A stretch of DNA of 24,446 nt. Source: Pseudomonadota bacterium (GTDB lineage: Bacteria; Pseudomonadota; Alphaproteobacteria; Rhizobiales; Rhizobiaceae). This document shows, piece by piece, positions 8,123 to 15,354 of this stretch. The notes beneath the pieces are model-generated. The model worked only from the letters and a program-made list of their open reading frames with translations, had not been told where the DNA came from and ran no database searches. The stretch is taken from NCBI GenBank assembly GCA_023419995.1, contig JAEZXF010000462.1, positions 1 through 24,446 on the forward strand, given 5' to 3'. A program made the position numbers and the translations under genes. The stretch's first letter is position 1; every line of letters starts with the position of its first letter.

Positions 8123-9004
8123 TCAGTCGGTGCGCATGATCTGGGCGGGATTGGCGCGCGGGTCGCGCGGCCCCCACTTCCCCGCCTCGACCTGGGCCAG
8201 GAACTCGGCCAGGAAGCGGTTGAAGAGGTCCGGCTCCTCGAGGTTGAGCGTGTGCCCCGCCTTCGGCAGGACGCACAGGCCCGCGCCCGGTATCGTCTTC
8301 TTCAGGAAGATGCCCGGCTGCAGGCAGTGGTCATCCTCGTCGCCGCCCATCACCAACACGGGCGCGGTCACGGCACGGAACTCCTTCTCGAGCGAATAGA
8401 GCGACGGGCGCCGCGCCTGGACGCCGCGCATCGTGTTGGCCGCGCCGCGCTCGGAATGAAGGCCTAGCCGCTCGGCGAACAGAGCCCAGCCGCGCGGATC
8501 CTTGTTCTGGAACTGCACCCGCGAGGCGCCCTCGGCGTAGGTCGGCGCGAACGCCTTGGCGCCGCGCGCCTCGAAGTTCTGCGCCACCTGCTCGGAGACG
8601 CCCTTGAAGTAGGCGTCGTGCTCCAGCTCGGCGCCGTAGCCGGTGCCGGCCGCGACGACCGACAGGATGCGGTCCGGGTGCCGGATCGCCGCGTGAAGGC
8701 AGGCGAAGCCGCCCATCGACAAGCCGACGATGTGGGCCTTGTCGATGCCCGCACCGTCCATGACGTGAACGATGTCGTCGGCCGCCTGCGCCTGCGAGTA
8801 GGACTCGACGCTCTTCGGGATGTCGGACGGCGCGTAGCCGCGGGCGGCGAAGGTCACGCAGCGGTGGCGACGGGAGAAGTGGCCCATCTGCGGCTCCCAG
8901 CTCCAGTAGCTGCCGCCGAACTCGTGGACGAAGACGATCGGCGTGCCGCTGCCCGCCTCCTCGTAATAGAGCCTGATGCCGTCGCCGGCCGTTGCGTATG
9001 CCAT
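8123..9004 (-). CDS. Alpha/beta-fold hydrolase
   Basis: 293 residues from the ATG at 9002-9004, preceded by GAGGT at a good distance and 8 bp after the SDR gene. Seen: the oxyanion region VFVHEFGG (25-31); nucleophile elbow GLSMGG with Ser96; an acid candidate in VMGGDEDDHC; and catalytic His in KAGHTLNLEEP. Known: this fold covers esterases, lactonases, enol-lactone hydrolases and C-C bond hydrolases. The HEFGG in place of the usual HGxGG is seen in some catabolic lactonase-like members. Cytoplasmic, with no signal peptide. The longer open frame extending to 9700 runs over the SDR gene and is rejected. Co-transcription with an SDR and a hydroxyacid dehydrogenase suggests a catabolic esterase or lactonase (inference). 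Confidence 0.85.
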   Translation of the reverse strand: MAYATAGDGIRLYYEEAGSGTPIVFVHEFGGSYWSWEPQMGHFSRRHRCVTFAARGYAPSDIPKSVESYSQAQAADDIVHVMDGAGIDKAHIVGLSMGGFACLHAAIRHPDRILSVVAAGTGYGAELEHDAYFKGVSEQVAQNFEARGAKAFAPTYAEGASRVQFQNKDPRGWALFAERLGLHSERGAANTMRGVQARRPSLYSLEKEFRAVTAPVLVMGGDEDDHCLQPGIFLKKTIPGAGLCVLPKAGHTLNLEEPDLFNRFLAEFLAQVEAGKWGPRDPRANPAQIMRTD

Positions 9005-9012
9005 GGTCAACC

Positions 9013-9792
9013 TCAGATCACGGAGCGCCGCGAGTGGATGCCGCCGTCCACGGTGAAGATCGCGCCGCTGGTGTAGCCGGAGCGGTAGGAGGCGAGGAAC
9101 ACGATGAGATCGGTGATCTCGTGCAGGTGCGCCGGCCGCTTGAGCGGGTAGCGGTCGAGCAGCTCCTCGTAGCGGGCCTCGTCGCCGAGCCACGCCTTGG
9201 CGCGCTTGCGCAGCATGTTGTAGATGCGGTCGGTGTCGACGGGGCCGGGATTGACGCCGACGACGCGGATGTTGTCGTCGAGGCTCGCGCCGCCCATGGC
9301 GCGGGTGAAGGCCATCAGCGAGGCGTTGCCGGTGGTGCCGGCGACGTAGTTGGGGTCGAACACCTCGCCGCCGTTGCCGATGTTGTTGATGATGACGCCG
9401 CCGCCGCGCTGCTTCATGCGCGGATAGATCGCGCGGGTGAAGTTGATGTAGCCGAAGACCTTCAGCTCCCAGCCGGCGCGCCACTTCTCCTCGTCGATGT
9501 CCCACAGGTTGCCGCTGGGGATGACGCCGGCGTTGTTGACCAGCACGTCGACGTCGCCGGCGGCCTCGAGCACGCTCTCCACCGCGCCGGCCTCGGTCAG
9601 GTCCATCGCCTGATAGGCCACCTGCGCGCCCTTGGCGGCAAGCTCCTTCCGGATGCTCTCCAGCCGGTCGCCGGAGCGCGCGACGAGGTGCAGCGCGCAC
9701 CCCTCCTCCGCGAACCCGGCCGCCAGCGCCTCGCCGATGCCCTGCGACGCGCCCGTGATGAGGACTTTCTTACCTTTCAGACCGAGGTCCAT
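9013..9792 (-). CDS. SDR-family protein lacking the canonical catalytic residues
   Basis: 259 residues with a clear NAD(P)-binding Rossmann fold: TGASQGIG (13-20), VNNAGV (85-90), NPGPVDTDR (181-189) and a C-terminal TVDGG (247-251). The start is supported by GGAG about 7 nt upstream. Unusual: the classical Asn-Ser-Tyr-Lys tetrad is not in place. Where ISS is expected the sequence reads INNIGNGG (135-142). The YxxxK segment reads NYVAGTTGNASLMAFT, so an Asn (156) stands in the Lys position and Tyr149 is out of register. The normal catalytic Asn region reads WELKVFGY. Known: a subgroup of SDRs with this GNAxLMAFTRAxGG signature exists. Inferred: altered chemistry or a different catalytic set. 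Likely co-transcribed with the hydrolase 8 bp downstream. Confidence 0.88.
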   Translation of the reverse strand: MDLGLKGKKVLITGASQGIGEALAAGFAEEGCALHLVARSGDRLESIRKELAAKGAQVAYQAMDLTEAGAVESVLEAAGDVDVLVNNAGVIPSGNLWDIDEEKWRAGWELKVFGYINFTRAIYPRMKQRGGGVIINNIGNGGEVFDPNYVAGTTGNASLMAFTRAMGGASLDDNIRVVGVNPGPVDTDRIYNMLRKRAKAWLGDEARYEELLDRYPLKRPAHLHEITDLIVFLASYRSGYTSGAIFTVDGGIHSRRSVI

Positions 9793-9840
9793 CTCATTCT
9801 CCAGATTTTGTTGTGATGAAGGCGGCGCGCGGCGCCGCGG

Positions 9841-10974
9841 TCAGAAAAGCTTGACCTGCTCGTTGTTGCCGCGCGCCTGCTCGACCAGGTCGGGCAGGAG
9901 GGCGACGAACTCCTCGACCCACTCCGCCGGCACGGACGTGCTGACCTTGACGAAGCGGTCGCCGAAATTGGGCGTGTGGTAGGCGCCCTGGCGGATCATG
10001 ATGTCGTGCTTCTGGTATGCGGCCACCAGCGCCTCGGGCGCGACGCCCGCCTTGCCGGTCTCGATGACGACGAAGTTGCCGCTCGACGGGAAGACCGGCA
10101 TCTCGAGATTGTCGATGCGGTCGACGGCGTCCTTGATGAGCTTCTGGTTGTCGCGCGTCAGCGCCAGCACCTGCGGGAACCACTCGGACTTGACCTTGAG
10201 CCCGGCGGCGGCGGCGCGCTGCGACAGGATCGACGAGCCGAGATTGTTCGGCGGCGCGGCCGAGAGCCGCTCGACGAGATCGGGATGGGCGACGATCGCG
10301 CCGATCCGCAGACCGGCAAGGCCGAGCCACTTGGAGAAGCTGTAGATGGTGATCGTCTTTTCCGGGTAGAGCGTCGCGGCCAGCGTGTGGTCGTAGGCGA
10401 AGTGGCGATAGGTGCAGTCGTGGATCAGCCAGGCGTCGGCCTTGCGGGCGATATCGGCGATGGCGGCGATCTCCTCCCGAGTGCAGGCGGTGCCGAGCGG
10501 GTTGTTCGGGTCGACCAGGTAGATGACCTTCGTCTTCGGGGTGATCGCCGCGGCAAGCCGCTCGGGCGCGAGGCGGTAGCCGTATTCCTCGCCGTAGATC
10601 GGGATCTGCGTCACCGTCGCGCCGACCGAGCGCGCGAAGGCCATCGGCCAGTTCCAGGTCGGGTCCGTGGTGATGAACTCGTCGCCGGGGCCGAGCAGCG
10701 TGTGGCAGGCGTGATAGAGCGACGCGACCGCACCGTCGGAGACCAGCGCCGACAGGCCGGGAAGGCCGAGATCGGCGACGATGCCCGCCCGCAGTTCCTC
10801 GAGCCCGGCCGGCGGCCCGTAGATGTGGAACTACTCCTCGGCGATGCAGCGCTGCCTCGCCGCGACGCCCGCCGGATGGACGGGAGCGTGGTTGGTGTTC
10901 TGGCCGAGCCAGCGCAGCCCCTTGTTGTTCACCAGCCTGTCGAAATGCGCGTTCCGCTCTTCAAATCTTCTCAT
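9841..10974 (-). pseudogene. PLP-dependent class I/II aminotransferase interrupted by one in-frame stop
   Basis: The frame from ATG 10972-10974 (GGAG ribosome site about 7 nt upstream) to the TGA at 9841 encodes 377 codons of a fold-type I aminotransferase, but codon 48 is TAG (10831-10833). Before it lies the N-terminal arm ending RQRCIAEE; after it the same frame resumes with FHIYGPPAGLEELR. Downstream residues are intact: WNWP, VDPNNPLGT (substrate/PLP Asn), HDCTYRHFAYD, and the PLP-lysine segment SFSKWLGLAGLR. No frameshift is needed. The family pattern at this place is a sense codon before xxYxPPAG, so TAG most simply reflects one substitution from TAC, GAG, CAG, AAG or TGG. Possible explanations are recent inactivation, a sequence error, or reinitiation at the ATG ending at 10644. 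As written the product would be a 47-residue fragment. Confidence 0.85.
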
Positions 10975-11011
10975 GGCGTTCTCCCGAGTGCGCACCGCGC
11001 ACGTTGGACGC

Positions 11012-11041
11012 ACTATGGCAATGGCATGCGGGATAAGTCAA
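11012..11041 (-). promoter_or_regulatory. Probable promoter of the aminotransferase-SDR-hydrolase-dehydrogenase group
   Basis: On the minus strand: -35 TTGACT (11036-11041), an 18-nt spacer, -10 CATAGT (11012-11017), about 38 nt upstream of the aminotransferase start. The operator-like core CGGTATACAAT lies immediately upstream of the -35 box, the same arrangement as at the importer promoter. Confidence 0.5.
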
Positions 11042-11071
11042 TATTGTATACCGGACTTCTGCAATGGCATT
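11041..11071 (-). promoter_or_regulatory. Composite operator-like motif, copy 2 (gntR/aminotransferase intergenic region)
   Basis: Read on the minus strand: AATGCC (11071-11066), 12 nt, CGGTATACAATAT (11053-11041). Spacing and both blocks match the copy at 6847-6877. The GTATAC core is a perfect palindrome. It lies between the divergent gntR and aminotransferase genes, where an autoregulatory site would be expected. On the plus strand the stretch following it could serve a gntR promoter (weak TTCTGC at 11057-11062, TATGCA at 11081-11086). Confidence 0.55.
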
Positions 11072-11193
11072 TTAGTGGAATATGCATGCCACATCGCACA
11101 AGGTGCATGTCTTTCAAGGCTTGTTTGCCCGCCAGTTTTGAAGCACAGACGATGGGGCGATGATCGGAAAGGGCGCTGGGAGAGGACCGGACG

Positions 11194-11880
11194 ATGCTGG
11201 ATAGCGAAGCAACCTCGTTGACCGCCGAAGTGGCGACGCGACTGGAGCAGGAGATCCTGCAGGGCCTGCGCAAGCCGGGCGACCGGCTGGACGAGCGGCA
11301 GCTCGCGGAAGGCTTCGGCGTGTCGCGCACGCCGATTCGCGAGGCGCTCCAGCGGCTGTCGGCGAGCGGCCTCGTCGTCTCGCGCGGCCGCCAGGGCCTC
11401 CAGGTGGCGAAGCTGGCCGTCGCCGACCTTCTCGACGCCTTCAGCGTGGTTGCCGAGATGGAGGCGCTGGCCGCGGCGCAGGCGGCGCGGCGCATCCTGC
11501 CCGAGCAGAAGGACGTGCTGCAGAGAACGCAGGACGCCTGCGCTGCCGCGGCGACGGCGGGCGACGCCGAGGCCTTCTACCTGGCGAATCTCGACTTCCA
11601 CGAGGCGATTTCGGCGGCGAGCCACAACCGGGTGCTGCAGGAGCACCTGCGCCGGCTGACCGTGAAGACCTCGCCCTACCGGCGCATCATCACCTACCAG
11701 TCCGACCGGATGAAGGCGTCGATCTCCGAGCACAACGTCATCATGGAGGCGATCCTGACCGGCGACAGCGCCGCCGCTGGCAGGGCGATGCGCTCGCACG
11801 TCACGCTTCTCGGGGAAGGCCTGTCCGACCTGATCCACTTCCTCAGCCGCTCGGAAGAGGAAAGCGCCGGCCGGCGCTGA
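11194..11880 (+). CDS. GntR-family (FadR/FCD subfamily) transcriptional regulator
   Basis: 228 residues. Seen: an N-terminal winged helix-turn-helix (about 10-72) with LDERQLAEGFGVSRTPIREAL, the hallmark of GntR proteins; then an all-helical FCD domain (about 80-220) with its metal/ligand residues in place: Asn132 and His136 (ANLDFH), His180 (SEH), His202 (RSHV). The start has an AGAGG site about 9 nt upstream. Known: FCD regulators bind small organic acids and usually control adjacent catabolic or transport genes, most often as repressors. It diverges from the aminotransferase gene across 219 bp that hold operator-motif copy 2. Inferred targets: both minus-strand groups and perhaps the downstream plus-strand operon. 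Confidence 0.93.
   Translation: MLDSEATSLTAEVATRLEQEILQGLRKPGDRLDERQLAEGFGVSRTPIREALQRLSASGLVVSRGRQGLQVAKLAVADLLDAFSVVAEMEALAAAQAARRILPEQKDVLQRTQDACAAAATAGDAEAFYLANLDFHEAISAASHNRVLQEHLRRLTVKTSPYRRIITYQSDRMKASISEHNVIMEAILTGDSAAAGRAMRSHVTLLGEGLSDLIHFLSRSEEESAGRR
11863..11878. repeat. 16-bp perfect palindrome at the 3' end of gntR
   Basis: AGCGCCGGCCGGCGCT overlaps the last codons up to the stop. As RNA it gives a 6-bp stem with a GGCC loop. No T-run follows, so intrinsic termination is uncertain. Confidence 0.5.
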
Positions 11881-12458
11881 GCAGCCCTCCGATCCCACCT
11901 CCCCACCCCGCGGACGCCTCTTCCCCCCACGACGGCAGGGGACAGGACGCCCTCGGGCCCGTGCGGCGAAGCAGGGAATCGTCCGGCAGGCGCGCCGGGT
12001 TCCGCGCCGGTGGTGCACCCTGTTCCTCGAATGCTCCGGCCTTCTCCCACCGGCAGGCACCGAAATCCACAGCTTCCGGCGGAAGCAGTGCGGCGCCGCA
12101 CCGATTGGCTCCGGAAGCTGCAGCGGCCGGCTGGATTTGCGCCTTGCGGAATCCAAACCCCGCCGCTTCGGCCCGCGCACCGCGCATGCGTCAGCCCAAA
12201 TGCGTACCAGATCATGCCGCCTGCACGCCGTATATGCAGGCGCACCGGGTTACCTTTTGCGTCAACGCATCATTCCGCAGCGATTTCATAATATTAACAA
12301 GCAAAATCGCGACGGTGGCGTTCTCTCCGGCGCGCGGAAGCGCGTTCAGGAATTTTCTCCAAATTATACGAAACCATGTTGCATGTATGCCAAATGCCGA
12401 TCATAGTCGGCCATCATGGTTGGTCATGGGCTCCGGCCCGATTGACGGAAGTGAGGTC
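11881..12458. other. Noncoding gap with structured element and leader region
   Basis: No frame here shows protein-like composition. The first 300 bp are very G+C-rich and include the nested inverted repeat at 12070-12120. From about 12190 the sequence becomes A+T-richer, as expected for the promoter of the downstream operon. It carries a dyad TGCGT-ca-ACGCA (12258-12269) and TTGCATGTATGCCAA (12379-12393), whose centre GCAT-gt-ATGC is palindromic. No convincing -35/-10 pair was found. Confidence 0.5.
12070..12120. repeat. Nested inverted-repeat element with two alternative foldings
   Basis: Outer arms CAGCTTCCGG (12070-12079) and CCGGAAGCTG (12111-12120) are perfect 10-bp complements. Inside sits a 14-bp palindrome GTGCGGCGCCGCAC (12088-12101). 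The left outer arm can instead pair locally, GCTTCCG-g-CGGAAGC (12072-12086), so two mutually exclusive structures are possible. Orientation and function are unknown. Confidence 0.55.
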
Positions 12459-13718
12459 ATGACGGGAACGTCCGGCGGAAAGCGGCCATCGGATCTTGTG
12501 GACGGCGAGCGCCTCTGGCAGCGCCACATGGAGCTGGCGCGCTGCGGCGGCCGCGACGACGGCGGCGTCAACCGGCTCGCCCTGTCGCCCGAGGAAGCCG
12601 AGGCGCGCGCGCTGCTCGTCGGCTGGGGCCGCAGGATCGGCCTCAAGCCATACACCGACGCCGCGGCGAACCTGTTCCTGCGCCTCGAAGGCCGCGACCC
12701 GGAGGCCGCGCCCGTGCTGTCCGGCTCGCACATCGATTCCCAGCCGACCGGCGGCAAGTTCGACGGCGCGTTCGGCGTGCTGGCGGCGCTCGAGGCCATC
12801 GAGGCCATCGTCGCCGCTGGCCGCACGCCGCTGCGGCCGATCGAGATCGTCGCCTGGATGAACGAGGAAGGCTCGCGCTTTTCCCCCGGCATGGCCGGCT
12901 CGGAGGCCTATACCGGGGTCAAGCCGCTCGACGTGCTTCTCGACGTGCGCGACGCCGACGGCGTCAGCGTGCGCGAGGCGGTGGCGCAGATCCATGCCGG
13001 CGACGTCGACGTGCCGCTGCGCGCGATGCAACGCCCGGCCCATGCCTTCATCGAGGGCCATATCGAGCAGGCGGACGCGCTGCAGCGCGCCGACAAGGCG
13101 ATCGGCATCGTCACCGGCATCCAGGGGACGCGGCGCTACCGGGTCACGGTCACCGGCGAGGCCGCGCATGCGGGCACCGCGCTGCGCAGGGACCGCAAGG
13201 ACGCGCTGATGGCGGCGGCGCGCATGGTGTGCGCCATCGACGAGGCGGCGAGGCAGCCGGACGACCTCAAGCTCACCGTCGGCCTGTTCAACGTCTTCCC
13301 GAACGCGCCCTCGGTGGTGCCGGAGAAGGTGTTCTTCGCCGTCGACGTCCGGCACAACGACACCGCCGTGGTCGACGGCATGGACGCCGTCGTGCGCGGG
13401 GCGGTGGAGCGCGAGAAGGGGCCGTGCGCGGTCGAGCTGAAGCAGATCGCGCAGGCGCCGTCGCTCGACTTCTCCGATGCCCTGCGCGGCGTGCTGTCGT
13501 CGGTCGCGGCCGACCTCGACCTGCCGATGATGGACGTCTATTCCGCGGCCGGGCACGACGCCAGGCAGCTCCACTATTTCTGCCCCACCGCGATGTTCTT
13601 CATCCCGTGCCGGGATGGCATCAGCCACAACCCAAACGAATGGGCGGAGCCCGCGCATGTGACGGCGGGAGCCCGGCTCCTCGCCGACACGCTGTGGCGC
13701 ATCGCCGACGAAGCATAA
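12459..13718 (+). CDS. Zn-dependent amidohydrolase, N-carbamoyl-L-amino-acid hydrolase / allantoate amidohydrolase type (M20)
   Basis: 419 residues from the ATG at 12459 (GGAAG about 7 nt upstream). In-frame ATGs at 12426 and 12387 are possible but less well supported, and the open frame reaching to 11961 has no protein-like upstream part. Seen metal ligands: His91 (SGSHIDSQ), Asp102 (GGKFDGAFG), Glu136/137 (MNEEGSRF), His201 (EGHIEQ), His390 (SHNPNEW), plus AAHAGT of the dimerisation domain. Known: dinuclear enzymes releasing an amino acid from N-carbamoyl or related ureido compounds. The usual ELHIEQG reads EGHIEQA, a variation near the substrate site. First gene of a probable operon, 9 bp before the aldehyde dehydrogenase. 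Exact substrate unknown. Confidence 0.88.
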   Translation: MTGTSGGKRPSDLVDGERLWQRHMELARCGGRDDGGVNRLALSPEEAEARALLVGWGRRIGLKPYTDAAANLFLRLEGRDPEAAPVLSGSHIDSQPTGGKFDGAFGVLAALEAIEAIVAAGRTPLRPIEIVAWMNEEGSRFSPGMAGSEAYTGVKPLDVLLDVRDADGVSVREAVAQIHAGDVDVPLRAMQRPAHAFIEGHIEQADALQRADKAIGIVTGIQGTRRYRVTVTGEAAHAGTALRRDRKDALMAAARMVCAIDEAARQPDDLKLTVGLFNVFPNAPSVVPEKVFFAVDVRHNDTAVVDGMDAVVRGAVEREKGPCAVELKQIAQAPSLDFSDALRGVLSSVAADLDLPMMDVYSAAGHDARQLHYFCPTAMFFIPCRDGISHNPNEWAEPAHVTAGARLLADTLWRIADEA

Positions 13719-13727
13719 GGAACGACG

Positions 13728-15245
13728 ATGGCAGACAGAGCCGCCTCCGCGCAGCCCATTGAACTCGACCTGTTCATCGGCGGCGAATTCCGCAAGTCCT
13801 CCGGCGACAAGCGCACCACCGTCGTCAACCCGGCGACGGGGCAGAAGGTCGGCAGCATCGCCAAGGGCGAGCGCGAGGACATGCTGGCGGCGGTGGCCAC
13901 GGCCGCCGCGGCGTTCGACAGCGGCGTCTGGTCGGAGATCGACGCGCTGGAGCGCAGCCGCGTGCTCCACGCCATCGGCGACGCGCTGAAGGCGCGGCTG
14001 AACGAGTTCGCCCATCTGGAATCGCAGGTCACCGGCCGCGCCATCCGCGAGATGACGGCCCAGCTCGGCCGCCTGCCGGAGTGGTTCTACTATTTCGGCG
14101 GCATCGCGCGCGGGCTCGAGGGCCACGTCAAGCCGTTCAAGGGCCAGTACCTCAACTACACCCAGTTCAGCCCGCTCGGCGTCGTCGGCCTCATCACCTC
14201 GTGGAACCACCCGCTGCTCATCTTCCTGAAGAAGCTGGCGCCGGCGCTGGCGGCCGGCAACACGGTGGTGGTCAAGCCGCCGGAGCTCGCGCCGATCACG
14301 CCGCTGCTGTTCGCGGAGATGGCGACGAAGGCGGGGCTGCCGGCCGGCGTGCTCAACATCGTTCCGGGGTCCGGCAGCGTCGTCGGCAGCGCGCTGTGCG
14401 AGGCGCCCCGGCTCGCCAAGATCGACCTGACGGGCGGCACCGAAACGGGCCGCATCGTCGCCACCGCCGCCGCCCAGCGCCTCATCCCGGCGACCATGGA
14501 GCTCGGCGGCAAGGCCCCCGTCATCGTGTTCGACGACACGCCTCTCGACGAGGCTGTCGCGGGAGCGGCGTTCGCCGGTTTCATCGCGTCGGGCCAGACG
14601 TGCGTGGCCGGAACCCGCTTTCTCATCCAGGAGACCGTCTACGACGCCTTCGTCGAGAAGCTGGCGAAGAAGGTCTCCGCGTTCAGGCTGGGCGACCCGC
14701 TCGAGCGGTCGACCGACATGGGGCCGGTGATCTCGCGCAGCCAGTTCGACCAGACGCTCGACTACATCGCCTCCGGCATCGCCGAGGGCGCGCGGCTGGT
14801 GGCCGGCGGCAAGCGGGCGCAGATGTCCGGCGCGCTCGCCGACGGCTTCTTCATCGAGCCGACCGTCTTCGCCGACGTGTCGCCCGACAACCGCATCATG
14901 CGCGAGGAGATCTTCGGGCCGGTGGTCTGCGTCATGCCGTTCAAGGACGAAGCCGACGCGCTGCGCCTCGCCAACGACCACGAGTTCGGTCTCGGCGCGT
15001 CGATCTGGACCCGCGACATCAGCCGCGCGCACCGCGTCGCCCGCGCCGTGCAGGCCGGCATCGTCTGGATCAACGACCACCACAAGAACGACCCCGCGTC
15101 GCCGTGGGGCGGATTCGGCTCGTCCGGCTACGGCAAGGAGAACGCCTGGAACGCGCTGCACGAATATTCCAAGGAGCAGAGCGTCGTCGTGCGCCTCACC
15201 CCCGACTTCCCGGACTGGTACGCGGGAAGCGACCGCTACAGCTGA
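13728..15245 (+). CDS. NAD(P)-dependent aldehyde dehydrogenase
   Basis: 505 residues, the full length for the superfamily. Seen: Asn160 (TSWNHP), Lys183 (VVKPPELAP), cofactor motif GGTETG (236-241), general base Glu258 (MELGGKAP), catalytic Cys292 (SGQTCVAGTRF), and the C-terminal EEIFGPVVCVMPF and PWGGFGSSGYGKENAW. The ATG has AAGGA 6 nt upstream and follows the amidohydrolase stop by 9 bp. Known: oxidises aldehydes to carboxylic acids (or CoA-independent equivalents) in the cytoplasm. Position next to a TPP-dependent enzyme suggests it removes the aldehyde produced by 2-oxo acid decarboxylation. All catalytic residues are present. Specific aldehyde unknown. Confidence 0.95.
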   Translation: MADRAASAQPIELDLFIGGEFRKSSGDKRTTVVNPATGQKVGSIAKGEREDMLAAVATAAAAFDSGVWSEIDALERSRVLHAIGDALKARLNEFAHLESQVTGRAIREMTAQLGRLPEWFYYFGGIARGLEGHVKPFKGQYLNYTQFSPLGVVGLITSWNHPLLIFLKKLAPALAAGNTVVVKPPELAPITPLLFAEMATKAGLPAGVLNIVPGSGSVVGSALCEAPRLAKIDLTGGTETGRIVATAAAQRLIPATMELGGKAPVIVFDDTPLDEAVAGAAFAGFIASGQTCVAGTRFLIQETVYDAFVEKLAKKVSAFRLGDPLERSTDMGPVISRSQFDQTLDYIASGIAEGARLVAGGKRAQMSGALADGFFIEPTVFADVSPDNRIMREEIFGPVVCVMPFKDEADALRLANDHEFGLGASIWTRDISRAHRVARAVQAGIVWINDHHKNDPASPWGGFGSSGYGKENAWNALHEYSKEQSVVVRLTPDFPDWYAGSDRYS

Positions 15246-15254
15246 GCGACGGAG

Positions 15255-15270
15255 GCCCGCCGCGGCGGGC
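15255..15270. repeat. 16-bp perfect palindrome after the aldehyde dehydrogenase gene
   Basis: GCCCGCCGCGGCGGGC, 9 nt after the stop codon. It gives a 6-bp stem with a CGCG loop in the 109-bp gap before the TPP-enzyme gene. No T-run follows, so read-through is likely. Confidence 0.5.
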
Positions 15271-15354
15271 GCCCGATCGAACGGCAGGACGATGACAGGC
15301 CGCCCTTGCGCGCGAGCGCGCCGCCCGGCGGCCCCGAGACAGGAAGGACGTTGA

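Noticed and set aside
10831..10833. TAG as a pyrrolysine or programmed read-through codon
   Set aside because: Pyrrolysine use is not expected in this kind of bacterium, the residue is not an active-site position, and no read-through signal is evident. A substitution or sequence error is simpler.
12379..12393. TTGCATGTATGCCAA as a fourth copy of the GntR-type operator
   Set aside because: Only TTGCAT and the general style match. The GTATAC core and block spacing are absent, so it is listed only as a dyad in the leader region.
11961..12458. N-terminal extension of the amidohydrolase frame
   Set aside because: The extra residues are low-complexity and Ala/Arg-rich, not family-like, and the segment overlaps promoter-like and structured DNA; the ATG at 12459 has a ribosome site and gives the usual family length.
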